Assembly (NCBI GenBank): GCA_937982115.1
Contig: CALJNE010000012.1
Location: forward strand, 1 to 56,867
From: an uncultured Bacteroidales bacterium
GTDB taxonomy: Bacteria; Bacteroidota; Bacteroidia; Bacteroidales; ML635J-15
DNA: 56,867 nucleotides
Direction: 5' to 3'
Each line of letters starts with the position of its first letter. Position 1 is the stretch's first letter. This document shows, in pieces, positions 18,687 to 27,136 of the stretch. Position numbers and translations under genes: made by a program. Below the pieces are notes generated by a model. That model made no database searches and was not told where the DNA came from. It saw only the letters and a list, made by a program, of their open reading frames with translations.

Positions 18687-19039
18687 AAAATCTGAAATAT
18701 CTAATATATTTATCTTTAGCAGCCTGTTTGATTTCATGTGGCAAAACTAAGCCATCAGAGCCAACCGGCGAAAATATTATCTCTCCCGATAAAATGGAGA
18801 AAATTATTTATGATGTTCATATTGTTGACGCTATTGTTGCATCAAAAATCATTAAAAATCCTACTCGAGAATCAGATTCTTTATTATACGCCTCCATTTT
18901 TGAGAAACATAATGTTTCGAGAGCCGACTTTGAAAACACTTTACTTTACTATGTAAACTACAATTTCGACACACTGAATGCAATCTACGATAGAGTCATT
19001 AATAGATTTAACACAGAAAAAGCTCTAATTTTTAAATGA
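18683..19039 (+). CDS. DUF4296-type lipoprotein
   Basis: A 118-residue protein with signal peptide and lipobox CLISC (Cys19). After a short linker it has ISPDKMEKIIYDVHIVDAI and a helical remainder, with HNVSRADFENTLLYYV. This pattern resembles the DUF4296 family of small Bacteroidota lipoproteins of unknown function. It overlaps mlaF and the next gene by four bases each, so it is translationally coupled with lipid transport genes. Envelope location is inferred from the lipobox. Confidence 0.75.
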   Translation: MKNLKYLIYLSLAACLISCGKTKPSEPTGENIISPDKMEKIIYDVHIVDAIVASKIIKNPTRESDSLLYASIFEKHNVSRADFENTLLYYVNYNFDTLNAIYDRVINRFNTEKALIFK

Positions 19040-20184
19040 TTCATATTGCAGGACATTACATATTTGATGGAAAAAACTTTCACAAAAATGCTTTTATCAG
19101 TATTGATCAAAAAGGGACGATCACTCATATTTCAGACACGGGAGAAGCTCTCAAAGAAAAATCAAAAATGATGTTTTATTCGGGAATCATTATGCCCGGT
19201 ATGATAAATGCTCATTGCCATCTGGAGTTATCAGGATTTAAAAAATCCGACGAAAATCATAAAGACCTCTCCTACTTCATTAATTCAATAATTACAAAAC
19301 GTGAAGAAACTTTAAATAATAACCGTTGCGAATACTTCGACAAATTAATGTTTGATAACGGCATTAACTGTGTTGGCGACATTTCCAATACCGAAATCAG
19401 TATTCCTGCAAAAGCAAAATCCCGTATAAAATACCATAGCTTTATTGAATTATCAGGCTTAAATCCTAAAAATATTCAAGAAAAATTATTCTTTGCCGAA
19501 AAACTTAAAAACAAATTTTTAGAGTACAACTTAAACTGCTCTATTGTTCCTCATTCTTTTTATTCTGTTTCGGAAGAACTTTTTAAAAGTATTTCGGAGA
19601 TTAAGAATAATTCGCCTGTATCTATTCATTTGATGGAATCTCAAGAAGAAATTGACCTATTTTTTTATAAAAAAGGAAAACTTTATGATTTATTGAATAA
19701 AATTTTTCCTGAATTTATTCAATTCATTGACTCAACTGAAAAACTTAAACAATATTTAAATTTATTTAATCAGTCAAATATTATTCTTGTTCACAATACT
19801 TTTCTCAAAAACAAGATTATTTCCAACAATTTGAACCTGTATTTTTGTTTATGCCCAAAGTCAAACCTATTTCTGCATAATCAAATTCCCGACAAAGATT
19901 TTGTACTTGAAAACACCGATAAAATCATTCTCGGTACAGATAGTATGGCTTCTAACAATAACCTTGATGTTTTTGATGAACTGAAAACTTTTGCAAACTC
20001 CTATCAAATTTATGAGCTCGAACTATTATTGCCAATGATAACATCAAGAGCTGCAAAAGCCCTGAATTTTACTAATTTTGGTAAATTAAAAATTGGGAAT
20101 AACCCCGGGATAATTTTGCTCGAAAATGTTGATTTACAAAATTTAAAACTTTTAAATGAAAGTTCTGTTAAACGTATTATTTGA
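19036..20184 (+). CDS. Amidohydrolase-family protein, possible aminodeoxyfutalosine deaminase
   Basis: A metal-dependent hydrolase of the amidohydrolase superfamily. The HxH metal motif is H60 and H62 in NAHCHLELSG, followed by a His in SIHLMESQEE, a His in LVHNTF and the catalytic Asp in LGTDSMASN. Bacteroidota proteins of this type are often assigned to deamination of aminodeoxyfutalosine in the futalosine route to menaquinone, but other deaminases share the same motifs. The substrate is therefore inferred. No other menaquinone gene is in the window. It overlaps the DUF4296 gene by four bases. Confidence 0.75.
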   Translation: MIHIAGHYIFDGKNFHKNAFISIDQKGTITHISDTGEALKEKSKMMFYSGIIMPGMINAHCHLELSGFKKSDENHKDLSYFINSIITKREETLNNNRCEYFDKLMFDNGINCVGDISNTEISIPAKAKSRIKYHSFIELSGLNPKNIQEKLFFAEKLKNKFLEYNLNCSIVPHSFYSVSEELFKSISEIKNNSPVSIHLMESQEEIDLFFYKKGKLYDLLNKIFPEFIQFIDSTEKLKQYLNLFNQSNIILVHNTFLKNKIISNNLNLYFCLCPKSNLFLHNQIPDKDFVLENTDKIILGTDSMASNNNLDVFDELKTFANSYQIYELELLLPMITSRAAKALNFTNFGKLKIGNNPGIILLENVDLQNLKLLNESSVKRII

Positions 20185-20192
20185 TAATTTTT

Positions 20193-20975
20193 ATGACTGT
20201 ATTTTTATTTAACGAAATTATTTTTGGACCAGTAAGTAGTAGAAGATTAGGATTATCGCTTGGTGTAAATCTTTTGCCATTACACAAAAAATACTGCAAT
20301 TTCAACTGTGTTTATTGTGAATGCGGTTGGACCGGCGATAATAAATCAGTTATACTTCCATCAAAAAAAGAAGTATTATCATCCTTAGAAAAATATTTAC
20401 AAGAAATTGCGATAAACAAAAAACCAAAACCTGACGTTATAACCTTTGCCGGAAACGGAGAACCCACAATGCATCCTGATTTTCCGGATATTATTGATGA
20501 GACAATTAATCTTAAAAATCAATTTTTCCCCGAAATAAAAATTGCTGTATTAACAAATGCAACAAACCTCGACAAATCAGCAATTACAACTGCTCTCAAA
20601 AAAATTGATTTGCCCATTTTAAAACTCGACACTTTTATTGAATCCGACTTCTATAGAATTAATAACCCAATAAATAAAAACATAAACGTAAAAGTAATTG
20701 TTGATAACATTTGTAATCATTTCGAAAAACCTATTATCCAGACAATGTTTTTTAAAGCCCAATTTGATGACGGATACATTTTCGACAATACAAACGAAAT
20801 TTCTTTAAATGAGTATCTAAAGGCTTTAAAAAGGATTTCGCCATCGCTTGTTATGATATATTCTGTTGCAAGAGATACTCCTATGCAAAATATTTTTAAA
20901 ATAGATATTGATAAGCTGAACGAAATATCCAAAAAAATTGAAAGTATCGGATTCAAAACACTTGTTACTCCATAA
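20193..20975 (+). CDS. Radical SAM protein
   Basis: A radical SAM enzyme with the iron-sulfur cluster motif C35, C39, C42 in KYCNFNCVYCECGW. The preceding GPVSSRRLGLSLGVNLLP is the signature of a widespread subgroup related to COG0731, which contains tRNA-modifying and other enzymes. Later, FAGNGEPTMHPDFP corresponds to the SAM-binding GGE-type motif. The reaction is unknown. I chose the ATG at 20193 (260 residues); an in-frame TTG at 20181 overlapping the previous stop is possible. The next gene starts within its stop codon. Confidence 0.8.
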   Translation: MTVFLFNEIIFGPVSSRRLGLSLGVNLLPLHKKYCNFNCVYCECGWTGDNKSVILPSKKEVLSSLEKYLQEIAINKKPKPDVITFAGNGEPTMHPDFPDIIDETINLKNQFFPEIKIAVLTNATNLDKSAITTALKKIDLPILKLDTFIESDFYRINNPINKNINVKVIVDNICNHFEKPIIQTMFFKAQFDDGYIFDNTNEISLNEYLKALKRISPSLVMIYSVARDTPMQNIFKIDIDKLNEISKKIESIGFKTLVTP

Positions 20976-22054
20976 TGTTTCAAGATAAAAAGAATATTTT
21001 AATCAGTCCGTTAAATTGGGGGCTTGGTCACGCAAGTCGTTTAATACCTATTATTAATTATTTCATTGAAAATAATCATAATGTGATAATTGCAGGTAAT
21101 GGAGCATCCTTAGAACTTCTCAGACAAAAATTCCCGCATTTAAAATATTACATAATATCAGCTCCTGAGATGTACTATGGCAACAAGAAAGCAATTAATA
21201 TTAAACTAATCCTGGGATTTGTTAAACAATTGATAAATATACCCATTGAAAGATACAAAACAAAAAAAATTGTCAATCAGAATCAAATTGACATAATAAT
21301 TACCGATACAAGACCGGGAATATTCAATAAAGAAACTGTAAATATTTACATCACTCACCAAATCAATGTATATCTTTCGAAAAAACAATGTATTATCGGC
21401 AAACTGCTAACTAAACTTCATTACTGGATTATAGGTAAATATACTTATTGCCTTGTTCCTGACATTTCGGGAGAAAAATCATTAACAGGAAGGTTATCCA
21501 AAATAGATAAATTAAAAAATGTTCATTACATTGGTATTTTATCAAGGTTCGCAAGTATTGAAGCCGGGATTAATAAATCTCAAAAAAAAGATAATAACAT
21601 TTTATGCATTTTGTCAGGACCTGAACCACAAAGAAGTATTCTTGAGCAAAAAATTATTGATTTACTTAAAGAATCAAATTTAAGAGCAATAATCATCAGA
21701 GGCATAATAGGCTCTTCAAATAAACAGATAATTAAAAACATTGAACTTTTCGATACCATAAACGATGAAGAATTGCTTTTGCTAATTCACAATTCAAAGT
21801 TAATTCTATGTAGAAGCGGCTACTCAAGTTTGATGGATTTAGCAGCATTAAACAGAAAAGCTTTAATCATTCCAACTCCGGGACAACCGGAGCAAGAATA
21901 TTTGGCTCAAAGATTTAAAGAAATATATGATTTCAAAACTTGCAATCAAAATAATCTTACATTATATTTATTATTTACGGATTACAACCAATCTGAAAAA
22001 TGGTTTTCCAATCATAATCAAGAATATAGAGAATTTTTAAAAAATATTTTATGA
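20975..22054 (+). CDS. MurG-like glycosyltransferase (GT28 type)
   Basis: A 359-residue protein of the GT-B fold. The N-terminal half opens with ILISPLNWGLGHASRLIPII, typical of a Bacteroidota group that acts on an unknown acceptor. The C-terminal half has ILCRSGYSSLMDLAALN and ALIIPTPGQPEQEYLAQRF, the UDP-sugar binding region of GT28 enzymes such as MurG. It overlaps the radical SAM gene by one base (TAATG) and the next glycosyltransferase by four. The acceptor and product are not predictable; a cell-surface glycan or glycolipid is a reasonable guess given mlaE/F in the operon. Confidence 0.82.
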   Translation: MFQDKKNILISPLNWGLGHASRLIPIINYFIENNHNVIIAGNGASLELLRQKFPHLKYYIISAPEMYYGNKKAINIKLILGFVKQLINIPIERYKTKKIVNQNQIDIIITDTRPGIFNKETVNIYITHQINVYLSKKQCIIGKLLTKLHYWIIGKYTYCLVPDISGEKSLTGRLSKIDKLKNVHYIGILSRFASIEAGINKSQKKDNNILCILSGPEPQRSILEQKIIDLLKESNLRAIIIRGIIGSSNKQIIKNIELFDTINDEELLLLIHNSKLILCRSGYSSLMDLAALNRKALIIPTPGQPEQEYLAQRFKEIYDFKTCNQNNLTLYLLFTDYNQSEKWFSNHNQEYREFLKNIL

Positions 22055-22923
22055 AAGTTTGCGGATTTAGTTTTATAAGAAATGCAATAAAATACGATTA
22101 TCCTGTAGTCGAAGCAATAAGTTCGATTTTACCTGTTTGCGATAAATTTGTTGTTGCTGTTGGAAATTCGGAAGACAATACCAGAGAATTGATTGAAAAT
22201 ATTGATAAAGATAAAATTATAATTATTGATACCATTTGGAACGATAGTTTGAGAGAGGGGGGCCGTGTACTTGCCCTTGAAACAGATAAAGCATTTCAAT
22301 CTATACCCGAAGACTTTGACTGGTGCTTTTACATTCAAGGAGACGAAGTTGTTCATGAAAAATATCTCGACAATATTTATGAAGCTATGTTAGAGTATAA
22401 GGATAACAAAAACATAGAGGGATTACTATTTAAATATTTGCACTTTTACGGATCTTATGATTATGTTGGAACAAGTTACAGATGGTATCGTAACGAAATA
22501 CGAATAATCCGAAACGATAAAACAATTTTTTCATTTAGAGATGCACAGGGTTTTAGAAAAAAGCCGGACTCAAAACTTAAAGTAAAACCTATTGATGCGT
22601 ACATTTATCATTATGGTTGGGTAAAAGATCCGAGAGCAATGCAGAAAAAACAGGAAGACTTCAACAAGCTCTGGCATGATGATGAGTGGATTGAAAAAAA
22701 CATTGCAAAAGTTTCGGAATTTGACTATACCGGAATAGATTCTCTTGCAAAATTTAGCGGTACTCATCCTAAAGTAATGCAAGAAAGAATAAAAAGAATT
22801 AATTGGAAATTCGACCATGATCCATCATTTAATAAAATTTCCGGAAAAGATAAAATCAAAAAGATTTTTGAAAAATTAGGATTAAATATTGGGCAATATC
22901 AAAATTACAAGATTGTGAAATAA
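22051..22923 (+). CDS. Family 2-like glycosyltransferase
   Basis: A 290-residue GT-A-type enzyme. It starts with CGFSFIRNAIKYDYPVVEAI, has VVAVGNSEDNTRELI in the nucleotide-sugar site, and YIQGDEVVHEKYLD in place of the DxD motif (GDE). A conserved HYGWVKDPRAMQKKQ follows near residue 188. This arrangement is common in Bacteroidota glycosyltransferases that act on surface glycans. It is the last gene of the seven-gene operon. Confidence 0.82.
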   Translation: MKVCGFSFIRNAIKYDYPVVEAISSILPVCDKFVVAVGNSEDNTRELIENIDKDKIIIIDTIWNDSLREGGRVLALETDKAFQSIPEDFDWCFYIQGDEVVHEKYLDNIYEAMLEYKDNKNIEGLLFKYLHFYGSYDYVGTSYRWYRNEIRIIRNDKTIFSFRDAQGFRKKPDSKLKVKPIDAYIYHYGWVKDPRAMQKKQEDFNKLWHDDEWIEKNIAKVSEFDYTGIDSLAKFSGTHPKVMQERIKRINWKFDHDPSFNKISGKDKIKKIFEKLGLNIGQYQNYKIVK

Positions 22924-22952
22924 AAAAAAGCTGCCAAACCGACAACTTTTTT
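22922..22952. terminator. Weak bidirectional hairpin after the operon
   Basis: An A-tract, an imperfect stem (GCTGCC against CGACAAC with two mismatches) and a T-tract lie between two convergent genes. The layout suits a terminator but the stem is poor. Confidence 0.45.
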
Positions 22953-22971
22953 ACAATATTTTTCACTAAAT

Positions 22972-23742
22972 TTATTCTTTAACGTATTTTGTTGTTTTAT
23001 ATCCAAGTTCCTGATAAGATTCAGAACCTTGACTTCCAAAATCTGCTACGTAAAATAAATCAACATCTTGATGTAAAATCATATTTTTAAATTTCAACAT
23101 TTTAATTGTCCAGATTGTACTCATTTGACCATTAGCAAATTTATCAGCACGAACAATAATATTCTGTAGCACGGGAGTTGGTACAACCTCGTCATCATCA
23201 GAAGGTGTCAACAAGAAAACTCGAGTAGTGGTTTTTCTTTCTTCGATAACAACAGCCAAACGTTCTTTTTCTTTATACTCGTCAATACCTCCTAAAAAAT
23301 TCCATGTTCCTTTTAATTCTTCTTTAATTTTGTATATTGTTTGAGGTGGGTTTTCTTCGTCTTCGTCAACTTGTTGAATTACTGTATATTCATACTCATA
23401 AACAGAAGTTACTTTCCCATCTTTATCGAATTGAATCCAATTTCTGCCATCTAAAACTTTTCCGTTATGAGTAAGTGCTACGTTTGTTCCGATATCGGTA
23501 ACTTTCTGTTTCCAATTTAATCCTGTTACATTTGTTTCATATAAAATTTGAATATCCCCACTAATGTAACGAATTTTAGACTCCATTTCGCTTACATTCC
23601 ACTTCCCTACCATTCGAGCTTTACGAGTGTAGATCGAGACAAAAGGATCTTCTTCTCCTTTCTTAAAACAACTGGTTGTAACAAATGGAAGAATTATTAC
23701 AATCCCCATCAAAACTAAACTTAAGTACCTTTTTGTGTTCAT
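22972..23742 (-). CDS. Lipoprotein, function unknown
   Basis: A 256-residue protein with a signal peptide and lipobox VTTSC (Cys25). The mature part has two lipocalin-like segments, RMVGKWNVSEMESKIRY and LKGTWNFLGG, separated by an acidic stretch (QQVDEDEENPPQ). A repeat of the GKW/GTW start suggests two related beta units. No catalytic motif is seen. It is monocistronic with a good promoter on the minus strand and converges with the glycosyltransferase operon. I do not recognise the family. Confidence 0.75.
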   Translation of the reverse strand: MNTKRYLSLVLMGIVIILPFVTTSCFKKGEEDPFVSIYTRKARMVGKWNVSEMESKIRYISGDIQILYETNVTGLNWKQKVTDIGTNVALTHNGKVLDGRNWIQFDKDGKVTSVYEYEYTVIQQVDEDEENPPQTIYKIKEELKGTWNFLGGIDEYKEKERLAVVIEERKTTTRVFLLTPSDDDEVVPTPVLQNIIVRADKFANGQMSTIWTIKMLKFKNMILHQDVDLFYVADFGSQGSESYQELGYKTTKYVKE

Positions 23743-23772
23743 AATCTTCTTGCTTACAGTGTATGATTATAC

Positions 23773-23804
23773 AAAAGTATTTTATTTTTAATTACAATAC
23801 AAAT
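23773..23804 (-). promoter_or_regulatory. Promoter for the 22972-23742 lipoprotein
   Basis: On the minus strand TTTG (23804-23801) is followed after 20 bases by TACTTTTG (23780-23773), a close fit to the Bacteroidota pattern. The -7 box ends about 30 bases before the ATG. Confidence 0.5.
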
Positions 23805-23859
23805 AAAATGAATTTTTTTTAAATATAAATTTTTTTTGAACAAAAATTTAAAAAAAATA

Positions 23860-23878
23860 AACATTTTTTGTTAATAAC
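23860..23878 (-). repeat. Copy of the GTTATTAAC-A6-TGTT motif
   Basis: On the minus strand this reads GTTATTAACAAAAAATGTT, almost identical (one A fewer) to 9591-9610 upstream of porP. Both copies point toward the downstream gene. Confidence 0.4.
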
Positions 23879-23977
23879 CTCCTATTTAAATTATTATCAA
23901 TGTAAAAGTAATATCTTTTTTTAATAAAACAATGCCTTTTGTAATTTTTATTTCATATTTTTGTAAAAAATTTTTTT

Positions 23978-24436
23978 ATGGTTATAAATACAAAAGAAAA
24001 AGCAACAAGAATAAAGCTTGTTACAATGTTGACTGTAATTGTTTACCTTTTGGTATTAGTTGCCTCGTTGTATCTTAAATGGTCTCCTAATCATATTTTA
24101 GAACTCGCTCTAACAGTAATCTTTTTCTTAATAATGATTTTTATATTCACTAAAAAATATACCTATATATATTATAATACCGACGGACCTAAAATTATTC
24201 TTAGATTCATTCCATTGCAACCCTTAACCGCAGGAAATTTTTCGGTAGAAATTTCTAAAAGAGATTTTGTAAAATACGAAATTCAAGATAAAGCTTTAGG
24301 ACTAAGAAAAGAATTGACGCTTTTTGCAAAAACATCCAAAGGAGTTGGGAAATATAAATCTGTTAGCTTGTCAATTCTAAACAAAGAAGAATTTGATTTG
24401 TTATTAAAAGACTTAGAATTATTACAAACTAAATAA
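23978..24436 (+). CDS. Small membrane protein with PH-like tail, unknown
   Basis: A 152-residue protein with two membrane segments close together (about residues 15-35 and 41-58) and a C-terminal soluble part that begins YIYYNTDGPKIILRFIPL and is rich in beta strands, resembling a small PH-like membrane-associated domain. I see no catalytic residues. It starts 8 bases upstream of the next gene's ATG by its stop, so the two are likely co-transcribed. No family recognised. Confidence 0.65.
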   Translation: MVINTKEKATRIKLVTMLTVIVYLLVLVASLYLKWSPNHILELALTVIFFLIMIFIFTKKYTYIYYNTDGPKIILRFIPLQPLTAGNFSVEISKRDFVKYEIQDKALGLRKELTLFAKTSKGVGKYKSVSLSILNKEEFDLLLKDLELLQTK

Positions 24437-24444
24437 TTGATGTT

Positions 24445-24924
24445 ATGAAAAAGATTTATGTTATTTTGGTTTTATTTTTTGTTTTGTCTGGATTTTCTTT
24501 TGCTCAGGACTATAAAGGAGCTATCGGTTTTAGAGGTGGGGTAGATCAAGGTTTAACCCTCAAGACTTTTGTTAGTGGAAGTAATGCATTTGATTTAATT
24601 CTTTCAACACATCACTATGGATTACATTTTACTGCTCTTTATGAAAAACATGTTTTCGATATTTTTGATGTACCTAACCTTGCATTTTTCTATGGTTTTG
24701 GAGGCCATGTGGGATTTTATAATGCTAACAGATGGCCGAGTTATTGGCCTGCATACACCGGCAGTGCAACTGTTATTGGAGCTGATATTGTTATTGGAGT
24801 AGAATACACTTTTAAGGAAATTCCAATCAATATTTCTTTAGATGTTGTTCCATCACTTAATATTTTACCATACATGTTTTATTGGCAGAAAGGAGCTCTA
24901 TCTATCAGATATGTTTTCAAATAA
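24445..24924 (+). CDS. Secreted beta-barrel-like protein, unknown
   Basis: A 159-residue protein with a signal peptide ending at SFAQ. The mature part has alternating hydrophobic strands with glycine turns (AIGFRGGVDQGLTLK, FYGFGGHVGFYNAN) and ends in an aromatic residue pattern, SIRYVFK, as in small outer membrane beta-barrels. An outer membrane location is inferred. It is followed 11 bases later by dprA. Confidence 0.65.
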   Translation: MKKIYVILVLFFVLSGFSFAQDYKGAIGFRGGVDQGLTLKTFVSGSNAFDLILSTHHYGLHFTALYEKHVFDIFDVPNLAFFYGFGGHVGFYNANRWPSYWPAYTGSATVIGADIVIGVEYTFKEIPINISLDVVPSLNILPYMFYWQKGALSIRYVFK

Positions 24925-24935
24925 GATTAATAAAC

Positions 24936-26054
24936 GTGCCTGATAACAGAATTTTTGATCTTGCTCTTTCATTTGTTAGCGGATTAGGCGATATTAATGC
25001 TAAAAAACTCATCTCAGCAGTAGGTTCTGCTGAGAATATTTTCAATCTTAAATTAAAAGATTTTTTACGAATTCCCGGTTTTGGTCATCAAAAAGCTGAA
25101 AGTATTCTTCTATCCCTTGAATCCTCATTACAAAGAGCTAAAGAAGAAGAATTGTACTGCGCAGCTAACGAAATTAATTATGTTTGCTACACTGAAGATG
25201 ATTATCCTCAAAGATTAAAAGAATGTCCTGATGCTCCATTGGTACTTTTTTACAAGGGCAAATCAGATTTTAACAAATCTAAAATCATTAGTATTGTAGG
25301 CACTCGAAAAGCTACAAGGTATGGAGTTGAATTTACGGAAAATCTAGTCAAAAGCATTTCGGAAAATTACCCTGATTGTGTAATAGTAAGCGGCTTAGCT
25401 TATGGAATTGACATTTCTGCTCACAAATCTGCACTAAAATATGGATTGGAAACATGGGCTGTTCTAGGTCACAGTCTGGAATATATCTATCCGATTCCTC
25501 ACGAAAAGACTGCAAAAAAAATCTTAGAATCAAATGGGCTTCTTTTGTCTGATTATCCCTATAAATCAAAGATTGATCCCTCGAATTTTGCAAAACGAAA
25601 CAGAATAATCGCCGGTTTATGCGATGCCCTTGTTGTTGTTGAATCAGGAGAAAAAGGCGGAGCAATTATTACTGCAAATATTGCCAATCATTATAATAAA
25701 GATGTTTTTGCAGTTCCGGGAAATATAAACGAACCATACAGCAAAGGATGCAACAAACTTATTAAAACAAACAGAGCAAATCTAATTGAATCTCTCGAAG
25801 ACCTTGAATACATAATGAATTGGAAATCAAAATCCGAAAAAATAACTCAACAAAAACTCAGCTTTATTGAGCCTCTGAATGAAAACGAAACTAAGGTTTT
25901 TGAAGTTCTTAAAAATTACGAGTATTTAGATATTGATAATATTTTGCGTCAAACAGAATTAGATTCAGATTTGTTAAGTCTGACCTTGCTTGAGATGGAA
26001 TTCAAAGGAATTATTAAATCTCTTCCAGGAAAAATTTTTACTTTAAAATTATAA
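24936..26054 (+). CDS. dprA: DNA-processing protein DprA
   Basis: DprA loads RecA on incoming single-stranded DNA in natural transformation and is widespread even in species not known to be competent. It has an N-terminal helix-hairpin-helix region (FVSGLGDINAKKLIS, IPGFGHQKAE), a Rossmann-like core with SIVGTRKATRYG, GLAYGIDISAHK, KRNRIIAGL and GEKGGAIITA, and a C-terminal winged-helix segment from about residue 310. I chose the GTG at 24936 (372 residues); a TTG upstream at 24882 would overlap the previous gene by 43 bases. Confidence 0.92.
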   Translation: MPDNRIFDLALSFVSGLGDINAKKLISAVGSAENIFNLKLKDFLRIPGFGHQKAESILLSLESSLQRAKEEELYCAANEINYVCYTEDDYPQRLKECPDAPLVLFYKGKSDFNKSKIISIVGTRKATRYGVEFTENLVKSISENYPDCVIVSGLAYGIDISAHKSALKYGLETWAVLGHSLEYIYPIPHEKTAKKILESNGLLLSDYPYKSKIDPSNFAKRNRIIAGLCDALVVVESGEKGGAIITANIANHYNKDVFAVPGNINEPYSKGCNKLIKTNRANLIESLEDLEYIMNWKSKSEKITQQKLSFIEPLNENETKVFEVLKNYEYLDIDNILRQTELDSDLLSLTLLEMEFKGIIKSLPGKIFTLKL

Positions 26055-26056
26055 TT

Positions 26057-26824
26057 ATGATTATTGATACACATTCCCACCTGTATCTTGAAGATTTTGA
26101 CGACGATATACTACAGGTTATTGAGCGAAGCAAAGAAGTCGGAGTAGAAAAAATAGTTTTACCAAATATTGATGATAGCTCTTTAGAAAGAATGCATAAC
26201 TTGACAAATCTTGACCCAAAGTTATTTTACCCTTGCATGGGATTACATCCTACTTCAGTAAAAGAAAATTATAAAGAAAAATTAGATAATATTTTTTCTA
26301 ATTTTAATGATGATTATGTTGCTATTGGCGAAACAGGAATAGACTTATACTGGGATAAAACATTTTTCAAGGAACAACAAGCCGCATTTGAGTTTCAAAT
26401 CGAAAAAGCTTTAAAACATAAATTACCAATAATAATTCACAGCCGCAAAAGTTTAGAAGAAACTTTCGAGATTGTTTTTCCATATTCACAAAAAGGCTTA
26501 CAAGCTGTTTTTCACTGTTTCCCCGGCGATTATGAAGATGCCAAAAAAATTATTGACAAAGGTTTTTACCTTGGAATTGGGGGTGTTGTTACGTTTAAAA
26601 ATTCAGCACTACATGAAATTGTAAAAAAAATACCTATTAATAATATATTATTAGAGACAGATGCTCCTTTTTTAGCCCCGGTACCATATAGAAGCAGACG
26701 AAATGAACCCGCTTATTTGGAAGCAATAGTTATAAAAATTGCAGAAATCACTAAATTATCAATAAATGAGATTAAAGAAATTACTTCAAAAAATGCAATA
26801 AAATTTTTCAATTTCAAACAATAA
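26057..26824 (+). CDS. TatD-family metal-dependent hydrolase
   Basis: A 255-residue TIM-barrel nuclease/hydrolase of the TatD family. Metal ligands are visible as DTHSHL at the N-terminus, GETGIDLYWD, PIIIHSRKS, VFHCFPGD and LLETDAPFLAP. Family members include 3'-5' DNA exonucleases. It starts two bases after the dprA stop, so the two DNA-processing genes are coupled. The precise substrate is not known. Confidence 0.9.
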   Translation: MIIDTHSHLYLEDFDDDILQVIERSKEVGVEKIVLPNIDDSSLERMHNLTNLDPKLFYPCMGLHPTSVKENYKEKLDNIFSNFNDDYVAIGETGIDLYWDKTFFKEQQAAFEFQIEKALKHKLPIIIHSRKSLEETFEIVFPYSQKGLQAVFHCFPGDYEDAKKIIDKGFYLGIGGVVTFKNSALHEIVKKIPINNILLETDAPFLAPVPYRSRRNEPAYLEAIVIKIAEITKLSINEIKEITSKNAIKFFNFKQ

Positions 26825-26903
26825 AACATTGTATAACAGAGTTATATAAATTCTTTAATAAGTTAATAAGGTTAAGAAAAAAATAAATTAAAATAAAAAT
26901 AAA

Positions 26904-26935
26904 TTTTTGTGATTAAATTAAAATTTATTATTTTG
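26904..26935 (+). promoter_or_regulatory. Promoter for tRNA-Ser
   Basis: TTTTTG ends at 26909 and TTATTTTG lies at 26928-26935, 18 bases later, a seven-of-eight match to the Bacteroidota -7 box. The tRNA starts 25 bases downstream. Confidence 0.4.
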
Positions 26936-26959
26936 CGACGATTTTAGTGAAGATGGAGA

Positions 26960-27049
26960 GGAGAGATGGCCGAGTGGTCTAAGGCGCACGCCTGGAGAGC
27001 GTGTATTCCGCCTCAAACGGAATCGTGGGTTCGAATCCCACTCTCTCCG
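26960..27049 (+). tRNA. tRNA-Ser (anticodon GGA)
   Basis: Acceptor stem GGAGAGA pairs with TCTCTCC at 27042-27048. The anticodon arm is CACGC, loop CTGGAGA, GCGTG, giving anticodon GGA for serine. A long variable arm (class II) and T-arm GTGGGTTCGAATCCCAC follow. The 3' CCA is not encoded. Confidence 0.95.
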
Positions 27050-27136
27050 CAGGCAAATGTTCTTTGCAAACAAGTTTTTAAAGTGAATAATAATTTAAAT
27101 AATTTTTAAGTTTAAACATTAAAACGAATAATAGTT

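Noticed and set aside
24882-24935. Longer dprA start at TTG 24882
   Set aside because: Overlaps the preceding gene by 43 bases and adds residues in a different frame of that gene; GTG 24936 fits the family.
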